Source: Actinomadura sp. NAK00032 (lineage in GTDB: Bacteria; Actinomycetota; Actinomycetes; Streptosporangiales; Streptosporangiaceae). From it: a stretch of 64,000 bases of DNA. The position numbers and the translations under genes are program-made. Below, in pieces: positions 25,334-33,957 of the stretch. The stretch is taken from NCBI RefSeq assembly GCF_013364275.1, contig NZ_CP054932.1, forward strand, positions 7,874,001 through 7,938,000. Reading direction: 5' to 3'. Each line of letters opens with the position of its first letter. The stretch's first letter is position 1. A model generated the notes under the pieces. That model had not been told where the DNA came from. It saw nothing but the letters and a program-made list of their open reading frames with translations, and made no database searches.

Positions 25334-28300
25334 ATGACCCACCCCCAGCCCGAGCCCCACTCCCGCCCCCACTCCCACTCCCGCCCCCACTCCCAGCCCG
25401 GACTGCATGGGCGCGACCGCGAGATCCAGACGATCGAGGCGGTGCTCGACCGGGCCCGCGGCGGCCAGGGCGGCGCCCTGACCATCGCCGGGGACGCCGG
25501 CATCGGCCGGACGGCGCTGCTGGAGGCCGCCGTCCGCAGGGCCGCGGACGGCTTCCGGACGTTCGGGACCACGGGCGTCCCCGGGGAGACGGACGTCCGC
25601 TACGCGGGCCTGCACCGGCTGCTGCGCCCGCTCGCGGCGGAGATCGCCCAGCTCCCGCCCGCGCAGCGCGGCGCGCTCGGCACGATCATGGACGGGGCGC
25701 CGAGCGCCGCGCCGTTCGTCCTCTACACGGCGGTGTGCGAGCTGCTGAGCCTGGCCGCGCGGAAGGGCCCGGTGCTGTGCTGGGCGGACGACGCGCACCG
25801 GCTCGACCGCGGCTCGCTGGAGGTGCTGGCGTTCGCGGCGCGCCGCGTCCAGGACGAGCCGGTCGCGGTGCTGTTCGCCGTCCGCGACGACCGCCCCGGC
25901 CCGGCCGGGGGCGCGGACGGAAACGCAGCCGAGGCGGCGGGCACGCTGGCCGGAATCCCGCGGCTGCGGCTCGCACCCCTCGCCGAGGAGGCGAGCCGCC
26001 GCGTCCTCCAGGACGCGCTGAGCGCCGACGCCGGGGGCGGCGGCGACCGCGCCGCGAGCGAAACCGGCCCGGCATGCGGGGCGGGCGGGGCGGGCGCCGG
26101 GGACGGCGACCTCGCCGAGGAGATCGTCGACCTGGCGTGCGGGCGTCCGCTCGCGATCCGGGAGCTGGCCGCCGCGCTGACGCCCGGGCAGCTGTCGGGC
26201 GCGGCGCCGCCGCCCCGCGCGCTCCCCGCCGCCGGCTCGCTGCGCGGCCGCTACCGGCGCCGCCACCTGGGGCTGCCCGCCGGCGCGCGGCGGCTCGTGC
26301 TGATGGCGGTGGCCGAGGAGTGGATCGGCGCCGCGACCCTGGCGCGGGCGACCCGGCTGGACGGCATCGAACCGGCCGACCTGGACGCCGCCCGCGATTC
26401 GGGGCTGCTGCGGTTCGAGGGCGAGGGCGTCGCGGTCCGCAACCGGCTCGTCCGGTCCTCGCTGTGGGCGGACGCGTCCCGCGCGGAGCGGCAGGACGCG
26501 CACGCGCTGCTCGCCGGGGTCCTCGTCCAGGACTGGCAGCGGCCCCGGCGGCAGTGGCACCGCGCGGCCGTCGCCGGCGAACCCGACGACGCGCTCGCCG
26601 CCGAGCTGGCGGACGCGGCGGCGGCCTGCCGGCGCGCGGGCCGCTACGCCGACTCGTGGCGGCTCTGGCAGCGGGCCGCGACGCTCACCGTCGAGCAGGG
26701 CGTCCGGACCGACCGGTTCCTCGCCGCCGCCGGGGACGCCTGGGCGAGCGGCCGGTCCCGGCGGGCCCGCGCGATGCTCCGGCAGGTCCGGCCGCCCGCC
26801 TGGGACGGGACGGGCGCCGCCCGCGCCGCCCTGCTGCGCGGCGAGATCGAGGTCGCGGCGGGCACCCCGGCGGCGGCGGTGCCCGCGCTGCGGGACGCCG
26901 CCGAACGGCTCGCCGGCTCCGACGCCGAGGCGGCACTGGACGCGCTGATGTGGGCCGCCGAGGCCGCCGACGCCGCCGGGGACACCCACGGCTACCTGGA
27001 GATCGCCGACCGCGCGGCGTCGCTACCGTCCCCGCCGGCGTCGCTGCCGACCCCGCCGCGCTCCGGGGACGTACGGGGCGAGTTGATGCTGGCGCACCTC
27101 GGCGGCATGGCGGCGATGGTGCGCGGCCGCTACCGGGAGGCGGTGGACCGGCTCAGCACCGCCGTCCGGCTCGGCGCCGTGACCACCGACCCGCCCACGC
27201 TGGTGTGGGCGGCGCTGGCCGCGTTCGCACTGGGGGACGCCCCGCGCACCCGCGCCCTCACCGCCGAGGCCGTCACGTCCGCCCGGCGGCTCGGCGACGC
27301 GCCCGCCGAGTCGTACGCGCTCCTCGTCGCCGGACGGTGCGAGGCGCTCCTCGGGCACCCGCCGGGGCCGATCGCCGCCTGCCACGACGGGCTGCGCCTC
27401 GCCCGCGCGACCCGGCTGCACGGCCACGCCACCGAGCAGCTCGCCACGCTCGCGCTCACCGCCGCGTTCAACGGCGACACCGCCGCCGCGAACGCGCGGC
27501 TGGCGCTGCTCACCGACACCGCGGACCTGCGCGGCCGCACCCGCGCCGCCGCGTTCGGCTCGTGGGCGCCCGCCTGCCTGGACCTCGCCGCGGACCGTCC
27601 CGCCGACGCCGCCGCACGGCTCCGGCTACCGGGCGGCGCCGGGCTCGCCCACCTCCCGGCGCGGCTGTTCGCCGTCCCGCACCTGGTCGAGGCGCTGGTC
27701 CGCACCGGCGAGCACGAGGAGGCGGCCCGAGCCTACGAACGCTTCCGCGCCTGGACGGAGGGGATCGGCACCACCGGTCCGCATGGGGCTCCTGGACGGG
27801 ACGCGCTCAAGCGGCGCTGCCAGGCCCTGCTCGCCGAGCGGGACGCCGACGCCGAGGAGCACTTCACCGAGGCGCTGCGGCTGCACGAGGCCGCCGGCGC
27901 CGTGTTCGACCTCGCCCGCACGGAGCTGCTGTTCGGGCACCGGCTGCGGCGCGGCCGGCGGCCCCGCGCCGCTCGCGCCCACCTGCGCGCCGCGCTGCGG
28001 ATCTTCGAGCGGTACGGCGCCGCCCCGTGGACCGCGCAGGCCCGCGCGGAGCTGCGCGCCGCCGGAGAGACGATCACGCCGCCCCCGCCGGCCGTGCCGC
28101 CCGTCCCCGAGCGGGGGACGGTGGGGACGGGCGGCACGCGGGCCCCCGGTTCCGCGCCCCCGCGCGCGGCGAGCGGATTCGGCAAGCTCACCGCGCAGCA
28201 GGCGCACATCGCCCGGATGGCGGCCGAGGGCGCCACCAACCGGGAGATCGCGGCGCGGCTGCTGCTCAGCCCGCGGACGATCGACCACCATCTCCGCAAC

Positions 28301-28357
28301 GTCTTCACCCGGCTCGGGATCCGGTCGCGCGTCGAGCTGGCCCGGCTCATCCGCTGA
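25334..28357 (+). CDS. LuxR-family (LAL) ATP-binding regulator
   Basis: A 1007-aa large ATP-binding LuxR-type regulator. A His/Pro/Ser-rich head (1-25, RPHSHSRPHS) precedes an AAA/NACHT-like ATPase. The Walker A reads GDAGIGRTAL (53-62), with Arg59 in place of the usual Lys. A Walker B-like VLCWADDAHRLD follows. The central half is helical TPR-like sequence. The C-terminus is a LuxR HTH (LTAQQAHIARMAAEGATNREIAARL, then SPRTIDHHLRNVFTRLGIRSR). ATG 25334 has GGAGGG upstream. Targets unknown; the adjacent genes are convergent or divergent. Confidence 0.9.
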   Translation: MTHPQPEPHSRPHSHSRPHSQPGLHGRDREIQTIEAVLDRARGGQGGALTIAGDAGIGRTALLEAAVRRAADGFRTFGTTGVPGETDVRYAGLHRLLRPLAAEIAQLPPAQRGALGTIMDGAPSAAPFVLYTAVCELLSLAARKGPVLCWADDAHRLDRGSLEVLAFAARRVQDEPVAVLFAVRDDRPGPAGGADGNAAEAAGTLAGIPRLRLAPLAEEASRRVLQDALSADAGGGGDRAASETGPACGAGGAGAGDGDLAEEIVDLACGRPLAIRELAAALTPGQLSGAAPPPRALPAAGSLRGRYRRRHLGLPAGARRLVLMAVAEEWIGAATLARATRLDGIEPADLDAARDSGLLRFEGEGVAVRNRLVRSSLWADASRAERQDAHALLAGVLVQDWQRPRRQWHRAAVAGEPDDALAAELADAAAACRRAGRYADSWRLWQRAATLTVEQGVRTDRFLAAAGDAWASGRSRRARAMLRQVRPPAWDGTGAARAALLRGEIEVAAGTPAAAVPALRDAAERLAGSDAEAALDALMWAAEAADAAGDTHGYLEIADRAASLPSPPASLPTPPRSGDVRGELMLAHLGGMAAMVRGRYREAVDRLSTAVRLGAVTTDPPTLVWAALAAFALGDAPRTRALTAEAVTSARRLGDAPAESYALLVAGRCEALLGHPPGPIAACHDGLRLARATRLHGHATEQLATLALTAAFNGDTAAANARLALLTDTADLRGRTRAAAFGSWAPACLDLAADRPADAAARLRLPGGAGLAHLPARLFAVPHLVEALVRTGEHEEAARAYERFRAWTEGIGTTGPHGAPGRDALKRRCQALLAERDADAEEHFTEALRLHEAAGAVFDLARTELLFGHRLRRGRRPRAARAHLRAALRIFERYGAAPWTAQARAELRAAGETITPPPPAVPPVPERGTVGTGGTRAPGSAPPRAASGFGKLTAQQAHIARMAAEGATNREIAARLLLSPRTIDHHLRNVFTRLGIRSRVELARLIR

Positions 28358-28369
28358 GCGGCGGCCGCG

Positions 28370-28435
28370 GGGGCCCGTGTCCCGGAGGTCCGTGTCCCGG
28401 GGGTCCGTGTCCCGGGGGTCCGTGTCCCGGGGTCA
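28370..28435. repeat. 15-bp tandem repeat between convergent genes
   Basis: About four copies of CCCGGGGGTCCGTGT (first copy CCCGGAGG...) fill the 75-bp gap between the LAL gene and the SRPBCC gene. They abut the SRPBCC stop codon. The CCCGGG cores could form hairpins and act as a terminator for both genes. Confidence 0.75.
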
Positions 28436-29584
28436 GACCTCCTCGTACTCCTTCTCGGCGTCCTCGTTCTTGGCCTTGGCGCCGGAGCCGTTCCTGCCCT
28501 TGGCCGGCTTCTTCTCCGTGCTCTCGGCACTCTGGGACTTCTTGGGCTTGTCGGACTTCTCGTCCTCGATGGCGTCCTCGTGCGTCCGGACGACCTCGCC
28601 GTCGCGGATCTCACCGCGCCAGCCCTCGACCTCGTCGGCGCGGGTGAGCGACTGCGTCATCACGTACCGGCGGAAGTGCTTGAGCTCCAGCCGCGCCCGG
28701 CGGCCCTGCGCGCGCCAGAGGTTGCCGGTCCGCTCCATGAAGCCCTGCGGGTGGTATTCGAGGACGACCAGGACGCGGGTCAGGTTCGGGGACAGCTCAT
28801 GGAAGCTGACCGTCCCGTCCACGTGCCCCTTCGGCCCCTTCGAACGCCACACGACGTGCTCGTCCGGGACCTGCTCGACGATCGTGGACTCCCAGGTCCG
28901 CGCCGACCAGAAGATCTTCGCCTTCCAGTTCAGCTTGGCCTCGTCGGCCTGCTCGACGCTGATGACCTTCTTCATGAAGGACGGGTAGTCCTGGAACCGC
29001 GTCCACTGGTCGTAGACGAGACGGCGCGGCGCACCGACGTCGATGTGCTCGACGATGTTGGTGACCTTCACCTTCTTACCGCCACCGCCGCCACCGCCGA
29101 CCTTCTTGGCGTCGTCCTTGGCGTCGTCCTCGCCCTGGCCGCCGGGGAGGGCGCTGCCGACGGTGTCCTTGAGCCGGCCGAGCACGCCCTGCCCGTTGCT
29201 GCTCTCACCGGCGCCGCCGCTCTTCTCAGGCTTCTCGGACGTCTCGGGGCCCTTGCCCTTCGCCGCGCTCTTCACCGCGTCCTTCGTCGCCTTGGCCGTG
29301 CCCTTCTTCTCCTCGGTGCCGGACGTGTTCCCGCTCTGCTCGCCGCGGCGTCCGGCGAGGGCGCGGCTCGCCGCGACGGCCGCGCCGGCGCCGAGCAGGA
29401 CGCCGCCCGCGGTGCCGGCGGTCCGCCCGCCGGGCACGTTCTTGGGAAGGCCCTTGGGAAAGGCCTTCGGGACGCTCTTGCCGATACGGCCCAGGCCCGG
29501 GACGCGGCTGCCGCGCCGCCCGCCCGGAAGCCGTTTGGCGATCTGTCCGACGGGCGACCGGCCCGTCAGGATTCCGCGTGCCAT
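28433..29584 (-). CDS. SRPBCC-domain protein with long charged linkers (copy 1)
   Basis: A 383-aa protein. Residues 1-80 are basic and Gly-rich with a short hydrophobic Gly/Ala segment (AGTAGGVLLGAGAAVAASRALAG). A Lys/Glu/Ser/Gly-rich linker runs to about 175. An SRPBCC (START-like) domain follows (VTNIVEHIDVGAPRRLVYDQW, then FQDYPSFMKKVISVEQ, WRSKGPKGH). A highly charged tail ends the protein. ATG 29584 is used. Similar SRPBCC proteins occur in actinobacterial gas-vesicle and stress loci, but no gas-vesicle gene is visible here. The core is almost identical at DNA level to copy 2 just upstream. Confidence 0.8.
   Translation of the reverse strand: MARGILTGRSPVGQIAKRLPGGRRGSRVPGLGRIGKSVPKAFPKGLPKNVPGGRTAGTAGGVLLGAGAAVAASRALAGRRGEQSGNTSGTEEKKGTAKATKDAVKSAAKGKGPETSEKPEKSGGAGESSNGQGVLGRLKDTVGSALPGGQGEDDAKDDAKKVGGGGGGGKKVKVTNIVEHIDVGAPRRLVYDQWTRFQDYPSFMKKVISVEQADEAKLNWKAKIFWSARTWESTIVEQVPDEHVVWRSKGPKGHVDGTVSFHELSPNLTRVLVVLEYHPQGFMERTGNLWRAQGRRARLELKHFRRYVMTQSLTRADEVEGWRGEIRDGEVVRTHEDAIEDEKSDKPKKSQSAESTEKKPAKGRNGSGAKAKNEDAEKEYEEV
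28640..29065. repeat. Homogenised SRPBCC core, partner of 29722-30147
   Basis: The two tandem genes share a highly similar block at a 1082-bp offset. Positions 28896-29017 are identical to 29978-30099 over 122 bases, including silent positions. Flanking coding sequence is unrelated, so the block behaves as a direct repeat kept alike by recombination or a recent partial duplication. Confidence 0.8.
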
Positions 29585-29655
29585 GGTGTTACCTCACTCG
29601 GGTTGATCACTTGGTGTCGGTCATGTGGTCGGTCATGCGCATGTGGGGGTGTCGG

Positions 29656-30483
29656 TCATCTGGGGGATGAGACGGTCTCGCCGTCGCGGATCTCGCCGCG
29701 CCACCCCTCGACCTCGTCGGGCCGGGTGAGCGACTGCGTCATCACGTGCCGGCGGAAGTGCTTGAGCTCCAGGCGCGCCCGGCGGCCCTGCGCGCGCCAG
29801 AGGTTGCCGGTCCGTTCGAACAGGCCGGCGGGGCGGTACTCCAGGACGAGCAGGACGCGGGTCAGGTCCGGGGTCAGTTCGTGGAAGCTGACGGCCCCGT
29901 CCGCATGGCCCTTCGGCCCCTTCGATCGCCAGACGATGTGCTCGTCCGGGACCTGCTCGACGATCGTGGACTCCCACGTCCGCGCCGACCAGAAGATCTT
30001 CGCCTTCCAGTTCAGCTTGGCCTCGTCGGCCTGCTCGACGCTGATGACCTTCTTCATGAAGGACGGGTAGTCCTGGAACCGCGTCCACTGGTCGTAGACC
30101 AGGCGGCGCGGCGCACCGATGTCGATCTGCTCGATGATGTTGGTCGGCTTCCGTCCGCGCCCGCGCCCGAAGAGGCGGGCGAGGGTCTCCTTCAAGGCCG
30201 TCCAGCCGAAGCTCAGCAGCGCGCGGAACGGGGACTTGCCGTCGCGCAGCGCCGCGACCCCGGCCACCGCCGCCTTGCCGAGCGGGCCCGCCTGCTCGGC
30301 CCGCGCGACGAGGCGCCGGGTCTCGCGCTCCAGCCGCCGCTCGACCCCGCGCACGACCCCCCGCACGGCGCGGCGGCCGAGACGCCGGGCCGACAGCGCG
30401 GCCACGGCCGCACCGGCACCCGCCGCGACGCCGACGGCGGTGCCGGTGGCGGCGCCGGTGCCCGCGCCGGTCCGGGTCTTCAT
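29656..30483 (-). CDS. SRPBCC-domain protein (copy 2)
   Basis: A 275-aa paralogue of the downstream gene. The N-terminus has a Gly/Ala/Thr-rich hydrophobic segment (TGTAVGVAAGAGAAVAALSA) followed by an Arg-rich helix. The SRPBCC core (NIIEQIDIGAPRRLVYDQW onward) matches copy 1 nearly residue for residue; the ends differ completely. ATG 30483 has GAGGTGG upstream. The pair is separated by 71 bp and is probably co-transcribed. Function unknown; a lipid-binding or membrane-associated role is a guess from the fold and N-terminal segment. Confidence 0.8.
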   Translation of the reverse strand: MKTRTGAGTGAATGTAVGVAAGAGAAVAALSARRLGRRAVRGVVRGVERRLERETRRLVARAEQAGPLGKAAVAGVAALRDGKSPFRALLSFGWTALKETLARLFGRGRGRKPTNIIEQIDIGAPRRLVYDQWTRFQDYPSFMKKVISVEQADEAKLNWKAKIFWSARTWESTIVEQVPDEHIVWRSKGPKGHADGAVSFHELTPDLTRVLLVLEYRPAGLFERTGNLWRAQGRRARLELKHFRRHVMTQSLTRPDEVEGWRGEIRDGETVSSPR

Positions 30484-30742
30484 GTCGTGTCCACCTCGCC
30501 TCTGCCTCGCCGTCCACTCGGATAGGCGCCGGGTTACCCGGTCAATACCGGGCAAAACAGACCGCAGGCCAGGGCCAAGAAGCTCGCACCACCACCGGCA
30601 CCGCCGATCGCGTTGCCGCCCCCGTCGTCGCCCCGCGAGCGGCCGCATCGGGACGGGGCGGCGATCCGCTCAGAGTGAACATCCCCGACGCTCCTGGCGG
30701 CCCGCACAGACCACCCCAGCGTGAACACCAGACCAGAACAGC

Positions 30743-30770
30743 CTTAACCCGGTGCCGCGTAACGGTTAAG
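30743..30770. promoter_or_regulatory. Inverted repeat upstream of sugar ABC operon
   Basis: CTTAACC (30743-30749) and GGTTAAG (30764-30770) are a perfect 7-bp inverted repeat 20 bp upstream of the predicted -35 box of the transporter operon. It may be a second operator, for example for an activator. The rest of 30484-30740 shows no gene. Confidence 0.4.
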
Positions 30771-30790
30771 ACTCGTGAGTAATGCGCCTC

Positions 30791-30819
30791 TTGAACTGGT
30801 ACGGACCAGTGTTTATCTT
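30791..30819 (+). promoter_or_regulatory. Sugar ABC operon promoter with DasR-like operator
   Basis: TTGAAC (30791-30796) and TATCTT (30814-30819) are spaced by 17 bp. The perfect palindrome ACTGGTACGGACCAGT (30795-30810) overlaps the -35 end and fills the spacer. It has the 16-bp size and the TGGT/ACCA arms of DasR (HutC-type GntR) sites, consensus ACTGGTCTAGACCACT. A bound repressor would block RNA polymerase. The regulator gene is not in this window. Confidence 0.75.
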
Positions 30820-30904
30820 CGACCACACCACGCGCGATTGTGCTCGGTGGGCCACCCCATCGAGCACTATTTTGCACGCGCGAAAGCCGGAGAGGCGGGG
30901 ACAG

Positions 30905-32152
30905 ATGAAACGGCACCTCATGGGCGTCGTCGCGGCGGGCCTGACCGTGGCGCTCGGCGTCAGCGGATGCGGCAAGGGCAGCTCGTCGGGCGGAGACTCC
31001 GACGGCAAGACCATCAAGTTCGTCGCCGCGATCTACGACGACAACACCAAGCCCTACTGGGACGCACTGATCAAGGACTTCGAGGCCAAGAACTCGGGCT
31101 ACAAGGTCAACCTGGAGATGGTCGACTGGACCCAGATGGACGCCAAGGTCAAGACCTACGTCCAGACCAAGCAGGTCCCCGACATCCTGAACTACAACGC
31201 GTTCTCCGACTTCGCCCGCGACGGCCTCATCTACAAGGCGTCCGAGGTGCTGTCGCCGGCGACGCTCGGCGACTTCACGCCCACCTTCGTCCAGCAGGCG
31301 CAGTACAACGGCACCCAGTACGGCCTGCCGTTCATCTCCAGCGCGCGCCTCCTCTTCTACAACAAGGACCTGTTCAAGAAGGCCGGCATCACCGACCCGC
31401 CCGCCACCTGGGCCGAGGTCAAGTCCGGCGCGGAGAAGGTGAAGAAGGCGGGCGCGATCGGCTACGGGCTGCCGCTCGGCCCCGAGGAGTCGCAGGCCGA
31501 GTTCTACTCGTGGGCGATGAACAACGGCGGCGGCTGGGTCGACGCGTCCGGCAAGTGGGCGATCAACCAGAAGGCCAACATCGACACGCTCACCTTCCTC
31601 AAGGACCTCAACAAGTCCGGGCTGACCCAGCCGAACCCGGAGACCACCGACCGCAAGACGGTGTTCAACCAGTTCGCGCAGGGCAAGGTCGGCATGGCCA
31701 TCGGCGGGCCGTTCACCAAGGCCGGGTTCATCGACCCGGTGAACAAGGACCTGAACTTCGGCGTCGCGCCGCTGCCGAGCAAGAGCGGCTCCGAGCACAA
31801 CACGCTCGGCGTCATGGACGTCCTCGCCGCGTTCAAGAAGGACGACGGCAAGAACAAGGAGGCCATCAAGAAGTTCCTCGACTTCTTCTACCAGAAGGAG
31901 AACACCTCGAAGTTCCTCACCACCGAGGGCTTCCTCCCGGTGACGAAGTCGGCCGGTGACGCGCTCAGCGCCGACCCGTACATGAAGCAGTTCGTGGACG
32001 CGCTGCCCACGTCCAAGTTCGCCCCGACGTCCAACCCGGCGTGGTCGGCGGTCGCCGGCGCGGTGAAGCAGGACCTCGGCACCGCCGCCGCGAACGAGGA
32101 CCCGAAGAAGGTCCTGGACAAGATCCAGGAAACCGCCGAGAAGGCCGGCTGA
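30905..32152 (+). CDS. Sugar ABC transporter substrate-binding lipoprotein
   Basis: A 415-aa family-1 solute-binding protein. A lipoprotein signal ends at LGVSGCGKG (lipobox VSGC, Cys about residue 20). The mature part begins KTIKFVAAIYDDNTKPYWD and contains the fold-typical ISSARLLFYNKDLFKKAGITDPPATWAEV. Homologues bind oligosaccharides such as chitobiose, maltose or cellobiose. The DasR-like operator and the ROK kinase at the operon end favour an amino sugar such as GlcNAc or chitobiose, but this is inference. No ATPase gene is in the operon, so a shared MsiK-type ATPase is expected elsewhere. Confidence 0.9.
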   Translation: MKRHLMGVVAAGLTVALGVSGCGKGSSSGGDSDGKTIKFVAAIYDDNTKPYWDALIKDFEAKNSGYKVNLEMVDWTQMDAKVKTYVQTKQVPDILNYNAFSDFARDGLIYKASEVLSPATLGDFTPTFVQQAQYNGTQYGLPFISSARLLFYNKDLFKKAGITDPPATWAEVKSGAEKVKKAGAIGYGLPLGPEESQAEFYSWAMNNGGGWVDASGKWAINQKANIDTLTFLKDLNKSGLTQPNPETTDRKTVFNQFAQGKVGMAIGGPFTKAGFIDPVNKDLNFGVAPLPSKSGSEHNTLGVMDVLAAFKKDDGKNKEAIKKFLDFFYQKENTSKFLTTEGFLPVTKSAGDALSADPYMKQFVDALPTSKFAPTSNPAWSAVAGAVKQDLGTAAANEDPKKVLDKIQETAEKAG

Positions 32153-33097
32153 GTGCAGGACCTCAAGGCCAAGGAGCGGGGGGCCGTCACCTCCCCGGCC
32201 CCCCGCCCCTCCCTCGCCCAGCGGATCGGCCGCGCGCTGACCCCGCTGCTGTGGCTCGGCCCGGCGCTCGTCCTCATCACGGTCGTCGTCCTCTGGCCGG
32301 TGATCGAGATGGTCCGGACGTCGCTGCAGAAGATCAGCTCGTCCGGCGTCACGCTCGGCTACCGGGGCGGCGGCAACTACACCGACCTGTTCGGCGAGGA
32401 CGACCTGATCCCCGTCGTGCTGCGGACGCTGCTGTGGGTCGGCGGCATCGTGATCGTCACGATGGTGCTGTCCCTCGCGCTCGGCCAGCTGCTGAACGCC
32501 CGCTTCCCCGGCCGCCGCGTCGTCCGCTGGGCCGTGATCGTCCCGTGGGCGGCGTCGGTGCTGATGACGGCGCTGATCTGGAAGTGGATGCTGGACAACT
32601 ACTCCGGCATCGTCAACCGCGTCCTGCTCGACCTGCACCTGATCGACAAGCCGGTGAACTGGCTGGCCCACCCCACCCAGGCGATGTTCTGGATGATGTG
32701 GGTCGCGGTGTTCGTGTCGCTGCCGTTCACGTCCTTCGTCATCCTCGCCGGCCTGCAGACGATCCCCGGCGACGTGTACGAGGCGGCCCGCGTCGACGGC
32801 GCCGGCCACGTCCGCACCTACTTCGGCATCACCCTCCCCCTCCTGCGCCCGGCCATCCTCATCGCCTCGATCATCAACGTGATCAACGTGTTCAACAGCT
32901 TCCCGATCATCTGGGCGATGACCGGCGGCGGGCCCGGTCACAAGACCGACACCACCACCACATACATGTACAAACTCGCGTTCTACGACCAGAACGTCGG
33001 CGAGTCCGGCGCGATGGCGGTCGTCAACTTCATCCTGATCCTGGTGATGGTGCTGCTGTACCTGCGGGCCGCCCGCTGGCGTGAGGAGGTCCGATGA
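32153..33097 (+). CDS. Sugar ABC transporter permease (MalF-type)
   Basis: A 314-aa inner-membrane permease with about six membrane segments (LWLGPALVLITVVVLWPVIEMV near residue 40). The EAA loop is seen as YEAARVDGAGHVRTYFGITLPLLRP. GTG 32153 follows directly on the stop of the binding-protein gene, so no independent Shine-Dalgarno is available and translation is probably coupled. The stop overlaps the next permease (ATGA). Confidence 0.9.
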   Translation: MQDLKAKERGAVTSPAPRPSLAQRIGRALTPLLWLGPALVLITVVVLWPVIEMVRTSLQKISSSGVTLGYRGGGNYTDLFGEDDLIPVVLRTLLWVGGIVIVTMVLSLALGQLLNARFPGRRVVRWAVIVPWAASVLMTALIWKWMLDNYSGIVNRVLLDLHLIDKPVNWLAHPTQAMFWMMWVAVFVSLPFTSFVILAGLQTIPGDVYEAARVDGAGHVRTYFGITLPLLRPAILIASIINVINVFNSFPIIWAMTGGGPGHKTDTTTTYMYKLAFYDQNVGESGAMAVVNFILILVMVLLYLRAARWREEVR

Positions 33098-33957
33098 CCA
33101 CCCGTTCCGCACCCGAGGGGACGCTCTCCCGCGCCCCCCGGCGAACGCGAAAGATCATTCTCGCGGGCGTCGGCTGGCTGGTGGCGCTGGCCTTCCTGGT
33201 GCCCTACCTGCAGATGTTCTTCACCGCGCTCAAGCCAGAACGCGAACTGACGAAATCCCCGGGCACCTACCTGCCGTCCCACTGGACGTGGTCGAACTTC
33301 GTCGACGTCTGGTCGGCGGCCCCCGTCTGGACGTACCTGCGGGTCTCCCTGACCGTCGCGGCCGCCGCCACCCTGGTCACCCTCGCGTGCGCCCTGCCCG
33401 CCGCCTACTACACGGCCCGGAACCGTTTCCGGGGCCGCGGCGCGTTCCTGCTGCTCGTCCTGGTCACGCAGATGTTCGCGCCGACCGCCCTCGTCATCGG
33501 CATCTACCGGGAAATGGTCGCGCTGAACCTGACCGACACCCTGATGTCGCTCATCCTGGTGAACGCGGCGTTCAACCTGCCGTTCTGCATCTGGATCCTG
33601 CACGGCTACTTCTCCAGCATCCCGAAGGAACTGGAAGAGGCCGCCTTCCTTGACGGCGCGGGCCGCATGGGCGCCCTCACCCGCGTCACCCTCCCCATTT
33701 CCATGCCCGGCGTGGTCACCGCGATCGTCTACACGTTCATCGCGGCGTGGAACGAGTACATCGTCGCCCTGACCGTCACCGCGTCCCCGGACCGCCGCCC
33801 GCTCACGGTCGGCATCCCGTCCTTCGTCACCCAGTACCAAGCGCACTGGCAGTACCTTTTCGCCGCCTCCCTGATCGCGATCATCCCGGTCGTCATCCTG
33901 TTCATCTTCGTCGAGCGCTACCTGATCGGCGGCCTGACCGCGGGCTCCATCAAATGA
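33094..33957 (+). CDS. Sugar ABC transporter permease (MalG-type)
   Basis: A 287-aa permease. It has an N-terminal transmembrane segment (VGWLVALAFLVPYLQMFFTAL), the EAA motif LEEAAFLDGAGRMGALTRVTLPIS and a C-terminal WQYLFAASLIAIIPVVILFIFVERYLIGGLTAGSIK typical of MalG-like proteins. It pairs with the preceding MalF-type permease to form the channel. It overlaps both neighbours by ATGA. Confidence 0.92.
   Translation: MTTRSAPEGTLSRAPRRTRKIILAGVGWLVALAFLVPYLQMFFTALKPERELTKSPGTYLPSHWTWSNFVDVWSAAPVWTYLRVSLTVAAAATLVTLACALPAAYYTARNRFRGRGAFLLLVLVTQMFAPTALVIGIYREMVALNLTDTLMSLILVNAAFNLPFCIWILHGYFSSIPKELEEAAFLDGAGRMGALTRVTLPISMPGVVTAIVYTFIAAWNEYIVALTVTASPDRRPLTVGIPSFVTQYQAHWQYLFAASLIAIIPVVILFIFVERYLIGGLTAGSIK

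Noticed and set aside
28433..30483. Gas-vesicle cluster suggested by SRPBCC proteins
   Set aside because: No GvpA, GvpF/L, GvpN or other gas-vesicle gene is present in the flanking sequence; the SRPBCC fold alone is not enough.
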